A stretch of 24,651 nt of DNA from Candidatus Krumholzibacteriia bacterium (GTDB lineage: Bacteria > Krumholzibacteriota > Krumholzibacteriia > LZORAL124-64-63), in assembly GCA_028718575.1 (NCBI GenBank), contig JAQULN010000001.1, forward strand, positions 1 through 24,651, given 5' to 3'. This document shows, piece after piece, positions 18,501 through 24,389 of this stretch; position 1 is the first letter of the stretch, and each line of letters opens with the position of its first letter. The notes under the pieces were generated by a model. The model worked only from the letters and a program-made list of their open reading frames with translations, ran no database searches and was not told the origin of the DNA. The translations under genes were made by a program, and so were the position numbers.

Positions 18501-19313
18501 CGTGCCGGATTTGCCGGGGCTGACGCCCGGCGTCAGTTGCTCGCCGGCCAGCAGCAACATGATCGACGCCAGCGGCCCGGGCAAAAGCGGCGCCACGGCC
18601 GCTTGCCCCTGGGCCGGCTGGGTCTGGCCCTGGTAGACGACCGTGCCGTCCACGGTCAGCACGTTCTCGCGCGTGACCGGATCGGTGCCCCAGAACGTGA
18701 CCGACAGGCTGACCACGCCTTCGAAGAACGAGGTGCCGGCCACGGTGATGGTCGGACCGGTGGAGAAATGCCCGACGGCGGCTGACAGCACCACGTTGTC
18801 GCGGAAGTTGAGCACCGTGCCGCCGCCGCTGTCGAGCGCGGTCAACGTCACGGTGATCGGCGTATCGACGTACTTGGTGCCGGAAGGCACGGCGACGGTG
18901 AAGCGGTCCACCGGGTCGTAGCTATCGATCAGGACCTCGGCCGCCGGCACGGAGGGGTCGTCGGCGTCGGCCACGCGCAGGCGCACGGGTCGGCCCGCCG
19001 CCAGGAACCGCAGGCCGTCGAACTGGCGCTCGCCGTTTTGCAGATAGGCGCTCCCGGGCAGATCGGCGGCCACGTCCGGCGACGAGAGAACGGCGTTGAT
19101 GAAGTCGGCAGCGGTGTCGGTGGTGCCGTCGGCGTTGACCGCACGGACATGCACACTGAACGTCAAGCCCCGCGTCACCGCAGGACGGCCCTGCACGATA
19201 TGAGGATTGACGACGGTGATCTCCAGGTGATCAAACGCCGCCGCGACGCCGGCGAGACCGCACAGCAGAGCCCCCACCAGAGCCGACCGCAGAATCCAGG
19301 TGCGTTGCTTCAT
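12546..19313 (-). CDS. Giant modular surface protein with T9SS/FlgD-type C-terminal domain
   Basis: A 2255-residue exported protein, probably secreted or surface-anchored. Residues 1-26 are a signal peptide (MKQRTWILRSALVGALLCGL, cleaved after AAA). The body is a chain of Ig-like beta modules of about 105-125 residues. One module type begins with PGE-x-PG-x-GKxGxP and contains VRAVDQFWNLV; seven copies are visible. Another type begins VGPPxTFPxTVxLxD and occurs in pairs. Residues about 2165-2255 match a type A sorting domain or FlgD Ig domain: NRPNPF (NPF at 2171-2173), VNITIYDLYG, YVWDGRNGKNRLVGNGGY and terminal KIAVVK. The start at 19313 has GAGG 6 nt upstream and begins the signal peptide; in-frame codons continue upstream to 19517 without one. 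It is the first gene of the operon. Adhesin, S-layer-like and stalk roles are all possible. Confidence 0.85.
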   Translation of the reverse strand: MKQRTWILRSALVGALLCGLAGVAAAFDHLEITVVNPHIVQGRPAVTRGLTFSVHVRAVNADGTTDTAADFINAVLSSPDVAADLPGSAYLQNGERQFDGLRFLAAGRPVRLRVADADDPSVPAAEVLIDSYDPVDRFTVAVPSGTKYVDTPITVTLTALDSGGGTVLNFRDNVVLSAAVGHFSTGPTITVAGTSFFEGVVSLSVTFWGTDPVTRENVLTVDGTVVYQGQTQPAQGQAAVAPLLPGPLASIMLLLAGEQLTPGVSPGKSGTPNSQTSGATFDGVSVYAIDQHWNPVMAGPYPTIAWSCDDPDPGVVLPATAVMGGNPETSYNLRLIRAGTTRVTTTASGAVTATSRSDVVINPEGLADFEFDTGVWNPSDLQVTTIPFNIRIIARDANGNVFPLNGQVSLRARIGSTDESADYLLTSNSTFVNGQLDALVQVTKRGFSAYIIVDSGIVRASPAFQVTNGPCEKILMTFPGETWVNGLNDPDFSGNLGTPNPVTAGQIITPVTLRPVDRYNNLAPGNRNVTLSCPTGYFQLPDYPGNIVQISNPTEIRVVFRTATSAQVLRAQSSGLEASLSSPVGVSPAAWQRLVVRAPGETLAPGIFDSIEDDGKLGQPATQDAGVPFNTRVYATDQYWNPISDSSPALPMTIHFSSSDPAAQLPANPQQLNDNLGDFQVALVTLADPNRQTIVVTDQATGRSAFTTIPVKAGLIDHFDIGINNRSNPTPNDVLSSLPDHRAGSWLPNVTVIARDIFGNHIDDYATDVTLFVSHGTGILSPTSVNLGQGMGSGSFQGAWRGPIQITRTGQDVRLFVREETYALTDSSNTFNVFADAQDYADLLLLLPGETSTPGIPPGKVGTPLPVQAGEPVQAQVFATDAWYNQVPARPQVHFASSQFFQMISANDQALGIDGSGLFDLYFKTAATHHLTAADLIQPAVNDTSTVGVTAGQFVRLMLLLPGETPQPGGPEPDGKTGTPTPQTASLEFDARIRGTDQFWNLVTSATERVHLASDDGSLSPTNPLNNDQPLVDGEIIMPVFLINPGYVTLTASALDHTDITGQSVILAVEQGATYRIETPATAAVGPPSTFAMTISLVDENGDPLPAANNWVTISALKANLEPASSTPLVTTAQLAAGTVTIANQAYNTVEDIVLRITDVSGRQSYSSTIHMVPNGLEYVVTVDASQTLRVGPPATFPVTVRLRDVDTQTIIREDRRIAVGINAAAGGPGQGVVGVTDQRLNEGRVTFQQSYTRAENIYVTVLDSTGLDGASPVFTLAADGYKRLQIVAPGEVVEPGIPAYEATGKSGASLTQRSGEVFPMTARAVDQYWNLADTTSGGNLRLVASDGSFSNPGNPDQNFVPFINGRRTFNGFLTDEGIVGVTIYDEQDLNKPAQTTLIPVDPPYAYQITVPAVASTGPVPGFQITVRLIDPVSGNVVPTASNRFRLTPLLPNQGAANGVLGIAEAQLIGGVCVLNAQSYSTVEDIIIRVDDDYGREAFSTVIVMQSGGLYYAVTLPDTAVVGPPTTFPLTVELIDSNTGLRVTTQDRLFDIQVMSAQTGLPGQGHLEVAQGMLESGYRLINQAYSRAEDIFVQVADDQGIVGVSNTCRLVADGFKRIQIVAPGETPAPGSLSGSGKAGAPLTQQAEVPFTLTVRAVDQFWNLVRTINDGRIQLASDGGQLDLVDADDLDAPFIGGSRDMRIVLGNPGLIGVFATDPDHPTVSSGRVDIPVNEAEYRIILPTPPVVTAGPPATFTLTVRLVNPETGERIQAGGQFEMTALKPDRSAATSVLGITSGTLVAGEAVIGGQYYPASESLVIRVRDSRGRTSYSDVLTVVPEGVRYAVDVPDTAIAGVPFAMRVRRVDIVTGQIVTSDDRSFILTAYSGNAPRPDPALTPAGVLADTVGTTNSGVCEIPFQSYDRAESIYIKVSDATGEQFFSSVIVVRPAPVSICILEAEAVPGQPLLRPLRPGDRIYLRVRASDASGNVVAGTPLSVFLLAGDAGLGSLRAASAELIADVNGQATCDLYVNAHGSQDLLIQAAAGDAMSALLAIELLGPPITTPRFLPEAAPYGDGYYVLPTTAISLVSVVAGPEPVQGVWFDVDITDTPLPGNLYAGSFTLAELGAAYAAPGVHTLRFFAEETGGVREAVKTVVLYTATGLTTDREITNRPNPFRAGSESTVILFQAVSSGPVNITIYDLYGAIVFQDRMQVTGGTTAQYVWDGRNGKNRLVGNGGYVCRIQGSGFDLRRKIAVVK
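14439..18548 (-). repeat. Seven in-frame PGE-motif modules within the giant gene
   Basis: The Pro-Gly-Glu motif (AGE in the first copy) begins at residues 256, 479, 599, 848, 962, 1290 and 1623 (DNA 18540, 17871, 17511, 16764, 16422, 15438 and 14439). Spacings are 223, 120, 249, 114, 328 and 333 residues, close to two, one, two, one, three and three domains of about 110-120. The last two complete copies share a 21-bp identical stretch 999 nt apart (14439-14459 and 15438-15458). A diverged copy without Glu (AVPGQP, near 13440) extends the ~330-residue period once more. Confidence 0.75.
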
Positions 19314-19607
19314 CGCTGTCCTCTGCCTCGTGTCCGTTGCTAATTGCACTGGCGCCCGAGCGGGCTGCTGGCAAGCTGCCCGTCCCGCTGCCGGATTCGT
19401 CTCGATTGGCGGCACTTCGACACGCTGTAGCACGCCACGACCATCGCGGATCAAGAGATATGCCACGCCTCTGGTCCTTTCGCCGCGCCGCCCGCGCCGA
19501 ATGGACGCCCGGCGCAACGCCGGCCGCGACAGCGGACCCGGCCGCGGCGTCGGCGCCCTGTCCAGCGGAATGCATGCGGGGAATCTCGCGGCCTCTCGCG
19601 CGGCGAC
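19314..19607. other. Leader/intergenic region before the giant gene
   Basis: This 294-nt gap separates the PilZ gene from the giant gene, both on the minus strand. It holds a perfect 6-bp hairpin with a 3-nt loop (19509-19523: CCGGCG, CAA, CGCCGG) without a T-tract, about 85 nt past the PilZ stop. I find no convincing sigma-70 promoter for the large operon here; the best candidates have 19-22 nt spacers and poor -10 elements. A sigma-54-like element at 19450-19465 lacks the essential GC. Confidence 0.4.
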
Positions 19608-20915
19608 TCACGCGGAGACCGGCTCGGCGTCGGAGCTGCGCCGCGAAAGGAGCCGGCGCTGCTGAGCCATCACGTACTGGCGGATCAACTGCGTCCCGTG
19701 GCGGTCGCCCGGCCCTTCGGTCAGGAACTCCAGGCCGAGATCAGTCTGGTAGCGGCCGCGGGGACGTGACGTGACCAGCACGCGGCGCACGGCCCCCGTG
19801 AGTTCCACTGGCTGGGGCAACTCCTCGCCGGACAGCCACATGCGCACCCGGCTGTCTTGGGTCAGCTCCGCCGGGGGCTCGCCGGTCAAGGTCACGGCGA
19901 GACCGGAGAAGCTCAGGTCCACGACTTCGGCATCGACGGTCTGGGCCGGCGCCGTCACGATCGCACAGCTCGGGTCGCGCAGTTGTTCCTCGTCGCTCGC
20001 CGGCGGCGGCAACACCGCGAGCCGCGCCACGATCGGCTTCTCGGGTTGGACGCGGAAATAGCGGCGGCGTTGATCCAGGTGAAAACGCTCCGGCAGATCG
20101 CAGAGCACGCACGGCAGATCGCCCACGCCCTCCAGCGGCAACGCCACTTGCCCGCGGCACCGCGTCCGGAAGCGGAAGACCCGGCCGGCGGCGCCGAACG
20201 ACCCCTCGAGTTCGATCTCGCCGGCGAGCTTGCTGAGCGCCGCCTTGGCGAAATCGACGCTGATCGCCAGCAGCAAGCGGTCGTTCTGCTTGACCTGTTG
20301 CACGATCACGCCGCAGCCGCGCTCGACTTCGTCGTCGCCGACGGGCACGAGCAGTTCGATGTCGTGTTCGAAGCGCGTGAGATAACTGCCGACCCGGTTC
20401 AGCGCGACGGGGCTATCGACGCACTCGAGCCGCGCCAGGTCGCGCGGCAGCAATTGGGCCGCCAGGTCGTCCTCCCAGCCGGACTGGCGTTGCGACTCGT
20501 ATTCCCCGCGCGACGCGACATCGGCCATCAGATAGAGGTTGCCGGCGCGCGTCTGCTGCCGCAGGATGAAGCTGCGCAGGCCTCGCAGCGCCCGCGGGCG
20601 GCCGTCCGGTGGGACGATCTCCCAGGCGCCGATGGGTCGCTTGGCCGGCACCCTGGCGACCAGGGCCTTTTTGAATTCCTCGAGCAGGACCTCGTGCCGG
20701 GCGGGATCACGCAGCGCCTTGGCCAGCGGCTGCGAGATGCCGACGTAGATCTGGTGGATGGGGCTGTTGGCCACGGTGACGCGCGCGAGGTAGGGCATCG
20801 CGAACGACCACTCCCGCACCTGGCTGACTTGGGTGCGGACCTCGAGCCCGGAGCCGAAGGTCTCTAATGCGTGGCGGCCGGCTTGACCGATGGCGGTCAG
20901 AGTCTCGCGAATCAT
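19608..20915 (-). CDS. PilZ-domain protein, probable c-di-GMP receptor of YcgR type
   Basis: A 435-residue soluble protein. The C-terminal PilZ domain (about 280-425) has both c-di-GMP-binding motifs: RxxxR as R284-RYF-R288 in QRRRYFRVQPEKP, and D/NxSxxG as D333-LSFS-G338. The segment at about 180-275 (FEHDIELLVPVGDDE to DLPERFHLD) fits a YcgR-like N-terminal beta domain. Residues 1-160 are extra and not recognised: an alpha/beta region with MPYLARVTVANSPIHQIYVGIS and a second RQQTRAGNLYLMADVASRG. The ATG at 20915 has GGGAAGGG 5 nt upstream. A sigma-28-type promoter precedes it, which fits E. coli ycgR, a flagellar late gene that slows motility when c-di-GMP is high. It lies upstream of the giant gene on the same strand, 294 nt away, and could influence surface behaviour. 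Confidence 0.88.
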   Translation of the reverse strand: MIRETLTAIGQAGRHALETFGSGLEVRTQVSQVREWSFAMPYLARVTVANSPIHQIYVGISQPLAKALRDPARHEVLLEEFKKALVARVPAKRPIGAWEIVPPDGRPRALRGLRSFILRQQTRAGNLYLMADVASRGEYESQRQSGWEDDLAAQLLPRDLARLECVDSPVALNRVGSYLTRFEHDIELLVPVGDDEVERGCGVIVQQVKQNDRLLLAISVDFAKAALSKLAGEIELEGSFGAAGRVFRFRTRCRGQVALPLEGVGDLPCVLCDLPERFHLDQRRRYFRVQPEKPIVARLAVLPPPASDEEQLRDPSCAIVTAPAQTVDAEVVDLSFSGLAVTLTGEPPAELTQDSRVRMWLSGEELPQPVELTGAVRRVLVTSRPRGRYQTDLGLEFLTEGPGDRHGTQLIRQYVMAQQRRLLSRRSSDAEPVSA

Positions 20916-20948
20916 CCCATCCCTTCCCGGTGGACTTCGACGGATTTC

Positions 20949-20975
20949 GTATCGGCCGCAACGTCCAGGGCTTGA
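20949..20975 (-). promoter_or_regulatory. Sigma-28 (FliA)-type promoter of the PilZ gene
   Basis: On the minus strand TCAAG (20971-20975), a 14-nt spacer and GCCGATAC (20949-20956) match the flagellar sigma-28 consensus (TAAAG or TCAAG, N14, GCCGATAA) at all but the last -10 base, with exact spacing. The predicted start near 20942 gives a leader of about 25-30 nt that contains the Shine-Dalgarno at 20921-20928. No comparable sigma-70 promoter is seen here. The divergent glgX must use the same 128-nt gap, but no clear promoter for it stands out. Confidence 0.65.
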
Positions 20976-21043
20976 CCCGGATTATTCCCGCAGGGCCGGC
21001 TGCGCATGGACCGATGCATACACCGAGGCGAGGTTGATTCGAC

Positions 21044-23119
21044 ATGGCGGCACGTTCTCGTTCCCGCAGCGATCTGCACGCCGGCGACCCTGCGCCGCTC
21101 GGCGCCACGCCGAACCCCGGCGGCGTGAATTTCTCGCTTTACGCCCCCCACGCGGAATCGGTCGAGCTGCTATTGTTTGACGACGTCGCGGCCGACACGC
21201 CGGCGCGCACCCTCCAACTCGACAAAACGGACCATCGGACGGCTGGCTACTGGCACGCGTTGGTGCCCGATGTCGGCCCGGGCCAGGTGTACGCCTACCG
21301 CGCCGGCGGCTCTCGGCAAGCAGCGGCCGGTCATCGCTTCGATCCGGCGAAGGTCCTGCTCGACCCCTACGCGCGCGCCGTCGCGCGCTACGACCGGTAT
21401 CGCCGGCTGGATGCCGCCGCCGCTGGCGACAACGTCCGCGCGAGTCTGCGATCGGTGGTCGTCGATCCCGGCGACTATGATTGGGAGGGCGACCGGCCTC
21501 TCGGCCCCGCGACCGAACGCGGCTTGATCTATGAGCTGCACGTGGCCGGGTTCACGCGAGATCCCGCCTCGGGTCTGGCCCCTGCAGACCGCGGCACCTA
21601 CGCCGGCCTGGTCCAGAAGATCCCTTACCTGGTCGACCTCGGCGTGACCACGGTCGAGCTGCTGCCGGTTCATGCCTTCGATCCGCAGGATGCGCCGCCG
21701 GGGCGCACCAACTACTGGGGCTACAGCCCGCTTGCCTTCTTCGCGCCCCATCCTTTGTACAGCCGCCGCGACGACCCGCTGGCCGTGCTGGGCGAATTCC
21801 GCGACATGGTCAAGGCCCTGCACAGCGCTGGCATCCGCGTCGTGTTGGACGTGGTCTACAACCACACCGCCGAGGGCGCCTCCGACGGCCCGATCCTTTG
21901 CTACAAGGGTCTGGCCAACAGCGCCTATTACGTCCTCGAGCGGGACCGCAACCGATACGCGAACTATTCCGGCTGCGGCAACACGTTCAATGCGAATCAT
22001 CCGGTCGCGGCGAGGTTGATCCTCGACTCGCTGCGGTACTGGGTCGAGCACATGCATGTCGACGGATTCCGCTTCGATCTCGCGAGCAGCCTGACCCGCG
22101 ACCGCAACGGCGAGCCCCTGCTGCGCCCGCCGTTGCCGCTTGCGATCCAGACCGAACCGGCGCTGGCGGGCTGCGATCTGATCGCCGAGCCCTGGGACGC
22201 CGCCGGTCTGTTCCAGGTGGGCTCGTTTCCGGCGCGGCGGTTCGGCCAGTGGAACGGACCGTTCCGCGACGACGTGCGCCGCTTCCTGCGCGGCGACGAC
22301 GCGACGATCGAGCCGCTCATGGCTCGGATCGTCGGCAGCCCGGACCTGTTCAACCATCCGCAACACCGGCCGTCGCACAGCATCAACTTCGTGACCTGCC
22401 ACGACGGCTTCACGCTGGCCGACCTCGTCGCCTACAACCGCAAGCACAACGAAGACAACGGCGAGGACAACCGGGACGGCAATCCCCACAACCTGTCCTG
22501 GAACAGCGGATTGGAGGGGCCGACGCCCGCTCCCGCGGTGCGCGAGGTGCGGCGGCGGCAGGTGAAGAACTTCTTGACGCTGCTTCTGCTCAGCCACGGA
22601 CGGCCGCTGCTCTGGATGGGCGACGAAGTGCAACGCACTCAGCGAGGAAACAACAACGCCTACTGCCAGGACAATCCCCTGGGTTGGTTCCAATGGGACA
22701 AGGTCGAGCAGCACGGCGACCTGCTGCGTTTCCTGCGCGGATTACTGCGCCTGGCCGCGGACATTCCCCAGTTACAGCAGGACCGTTTCTGGCATGCGAC
22801 GAGCGCGAACGAACAGGGCGACATCACCTGGCACGGCGTCGCGATCGGCGCACCGGACTGGCGCCCTCAATCGCACAGCCTGGCCTGGACGCTCGAGGGC
22901 GAGCGGCCCCAGCAGCGGGTGCACATCATGGCCAACGCGTGGTGGCGCGAGCTGACGTTCGCGCTACCAGAACTGCCGGACGGTTTGCACTGGCATCGCG
23001 TCGTCGACACCGCGCGAGCGGCGCCCGCTGACCTCGCCTTATCGGAGGAAGCGGCACGCCTGGATGAAACGACGGTACCGGTCTCCTGGCACAGTATCGT
23101 CGTGGCGCGGGCTCGTTGA
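21044..23119 (+). CDS. glgX: Glycogen debranching enzyme, GlgX/isoamylase type (GH13_11)
   Basis: A 691-residue cytoplasmic enzyme that hydrolyses alpha-1,6 branches of glycogen. The N-terminal CBM48-like domain (about 15-100, PLGATPNPGGVNFSLYAPHAESVELLLF) is followed by a GH13 barrel: ERGLIYELHVAGFT (158-171), region I DVVYNH (269-274), region II DGFRFDLAS with R343 and nucleophile D345, region III LIAEPWD with acid/base E382, and region IV NFVTCHDGFT with D454. HNEDNGEDNRDGNPHNLSWN and the FLTLLLLSHGRPLLWMGDE block are typical of GlgX/TreX/isoamylase. Length is normal. GAGGCGAGG (21025-21033) precedes the ATG. It is divergent from the PilZ gene, with no glycogen neighbours in the window. 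Isoamylase and GlgX cannot be separated from sequence alone. Confidence 0.95.
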   Translation: MAARSRSRSDLHAGDPAPLGATPNPGGVNFSLYAPHAESVELLLFDDVAADTPARTLQLDKTDHRTAGYWHALVPDVGPGQVYAYRAGGSRQAAAGHRFDPAKVLLDPYARAVARYDRYRRLDAAAAGDNVRASLRSVVVDPGDYDWEGDRPLGPATERGLIYELHVAGFTRDPASGLAPADRGTYAGLVQKIPYLVDLGVTTVELLPVHAFDPQDAPPGRTNYWGYSPLAFFAPHPLYSRRDDPLAVLGEFRDMVKALHSAGIRVVLDVVYNHTAEGASDGPILCYKGLANSAYYVLERDRNRYANYSGCGNTFNANHPVAARLILDSLRYWVEHMHVDGFRFDLASSLTRDRNGEPLLRPPLPLAIQTEPALAGCDLIAEPWDAAGLFQVGSFPARRFGQWNGPFRDDVRRFLRGDDATIEPLMARIVGSPDLFNHPQHRPSHSINFVTCHDGFTLADLVAYNRKHNEDNGEDNRDGNPHNLSWNSGLEGPTPAPAVREVRRRQVKNFLTLLLLSHGRPLLWMGDEVQRTQRGNNNAYCQDNPLGWFQWDKVEQHGDLLRFLRGLLRLAADIPQLQQDRFWHATSANEQGDITWHGVAIGAPDWRPQSHSLAWTLEGERPQQRVHIMANAWWRELTFALPELPDGLHWHRVVDTARAAPADLALSEEAARLDETTVPVSWHSIVVARAR

Positions 23120-23144
23120 CCGACGTGGCGCACGTCCTGGCACG

Positions 23145-23152
23145 TATATAAC
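23145..23152 (+). promoter_or_regulatory. Possible -10 element before the cysteine desulfurase gene
   Basis: The 101-nt gap between glgX and the desulfurase holds TATATAAC, the only AT-rich stretch nearby. The closest good -35, TTGACC at 23116-23121, is 23-25 nt away, which is too far, so the call is weak. A 6-bp inverted repeat GACGTG-GCG-CACGTC (23122-23136) lies between them and could be an operator. Confidence 0.25.
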
Positions 23153-23220
23153 CTCTCGCAGCCGGTCCTGCTGCGTGTCGCACCCGGGTTCGAGCCGTCC
23201 ATTGCCGGCGGAGGCCGTCG

Positions 23221-24372
23221 ATGAATCCCATCTACCTCGATTACAATGCCACGACGCCGACGGACCCACGGGTCGTCGAATCCATGCTGCCGTGGCTGCG
23301 CGGCGAAGCCGGCAATCCCAGCAGCGGCCATGCCTGGGGTCGTCGCTCGCGGGCCGCGGTCACGGCGGCCCGCGAGCAGGTGGCTGCCTTGCTCGGCTGC
23401 CGTCCCGGCGAGGTGATCTTCACCAGCGGTGGCAGCGAGGCCTGCAACCACGCCGTCAAAGGCTCCGCATTCGCCCGCCAGAACGACGGCCGGCATCTCG
23501 TCGTGTCGGCGATCGAACACCCCGCTGTCACCGAGGCGGCGCAGTGGCTCGCCCGGCGCGGTTGGCGCTGCGACCGCCTACCGGTCACGCCGAACGGTCT
23601 GGTCGAGCCCCGGGCGCTGGCCGCGGCGCTGCAGCCGGACACCGTCCTGGTCAGCGTGATGCACGCCAACAACGAGACCGGGGTCGTGCAGCCGTTGGCC
23701 GAACTGGCGGACCGGTTGCGCGGACGCCAATCCTGGCTCTACGCGGATTGCGCGCAGTCGGCGGGTAAGATCCCGCTCCGGGTGCGTGAACTCGGGGTAG
23801 ATTTGGCCAGCATCGCCGGCCACAAGCTCTACGCTCCCAAGGGAGTCGGCGCACTGTACGTGCGCGCCGGTCTGCGCCTGGACAATCTGATCCATGGCGC
23901 CGGGCAGGAAGACGGCCGCCGGGCCGGCACCGAGGCGGTGGCCCAAGTTGTTGGCCTTGGCGCCGCGTGCGCGCTCGCTGCCGACCTGCTTGCCCACGAG
24001 ACGGCGCAACTGGCCGTCTTGCGCGACGAACTCGCGGCGCGCTTGCAGGCGCAGATCCCAGGCGCGGTGATCCACGGGCGCAACGCGCCGCGCCTGCCCA
24101 ATACGCTGAGCATCGCTCTGCCGGGCTGCCGGGCAGCAGCCGTGCTCGAACATCTTCGCGAAAAGCTCGCCGCGTCGGCAGGGGCGGCATGCCACGGTCA
24201 CGCCGCCCATGTCTCCAGTGTCCTGGCTGCAATGGGAGTTGCCGACGAACTCGCCCTGGCGACCATCCGGTTCTCAGTGGGACGCTTCACCACGTTGCAG
24301 GACGTAGAAAACGCCGCGACGCTCGTGGTCGAAACGTCGCGGCAGGTCGGCGCCGCCGGTCCGGCCGTATGA
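23221..24372 (+). CDS. Cysteine desulfurase family enzyme with selenocysteine-lyase-like active loop
   Basis: A 383-residue PLP enzyme of aminotransferase class V that removes sulfur (or selenium) from cysteine (or selenocysteine) as an enzyme persulfide. Visible features are YLDYNATTPTDPRV (5-18), TSGGSEACN (68-76), H100 in IEHPAV, the HANNETG block (148-154), D176 and Q179 that contact PLP, the Schiff-base lysine K202 in AGHKLYAPKG, GAGQEDGRRAGTE (226-238) and the catalytic Cys C324 in SAGAACHGH. IscS and NifS usually have SGSACTS there; GAACH is closer to selenocysteine lyase. GGCGGAGG (23207-23214) lies 6 nt before the ATG. No IscU, SufU or selenium genes are in the window, so the acceptor is unknown. 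It is convergent with the barrel fragment, 17 nt away. Confidence 0.93.
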   Translation: MNPIYLDYNATTPTDPRVVESMLPWLRGEAGNPSSGHAWGRRSRAAVTAAREQVAALLGCRPGEVIFTSGGSEACNHAVKGSAFARQNDGRHLVVSAIEHPAVTEAAQWLARRGWRCDRLPVTPNGLVEPRALAAALQPDTVLVSVMHANNETGVVQPLAELADRLRGRQSWLYADCAQSAGKIPLRVRELGVDLASIAGHKLYAPKGVGALYVRAGLRLDNLIHGAGQEDGRRAGTEAVAQVVGLGAACALAADLLAHETAQLAVLRDELAARLQAQIPGAVIHGRNAPRLPNTLSIALPGCRAAAVLEHLREKLAASAGAACHGHAAHVSSVLAAMGVADELALATIRFSVGRFTTLQDVENAATLVVETSRQVGAAGPAV

Positions 24373-24389
24373 GAGCGGATCGGTCGGGC

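Noticed and set aside
12546..19313. Repeats in the giant gene as a CRISPR array or mobile-element repeat
   Set aside because: The copies are diverged, in-frame, spaced by multiples of a protein domain and part of one open reading frame.
19450..19465. Sigma-54-like element (TGGCATA, 4 nt, TTGAT, minus strand) before the giant gene
   Set aside because: The -12 box lacks the essential GC (TTGA instead of TTGC), so it is probably chance.
20972..21000. TTGACC as a -35 for glgX
   Set aside because: At 17 nt spacing the would-be -10 is GCCGGC; there is no plausible match.
21170..22714. Minus-strand open frame of about 514 codons opposite glgX
   Set aside because: The plus strand has all GH13 catalytic motifs in order; the antisense frame has none.
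24373..24389. Bidirectional terminator between the desulfurase and the barrel fragment
   Set aside because: The 17-nt gap has no stem or T-tract.
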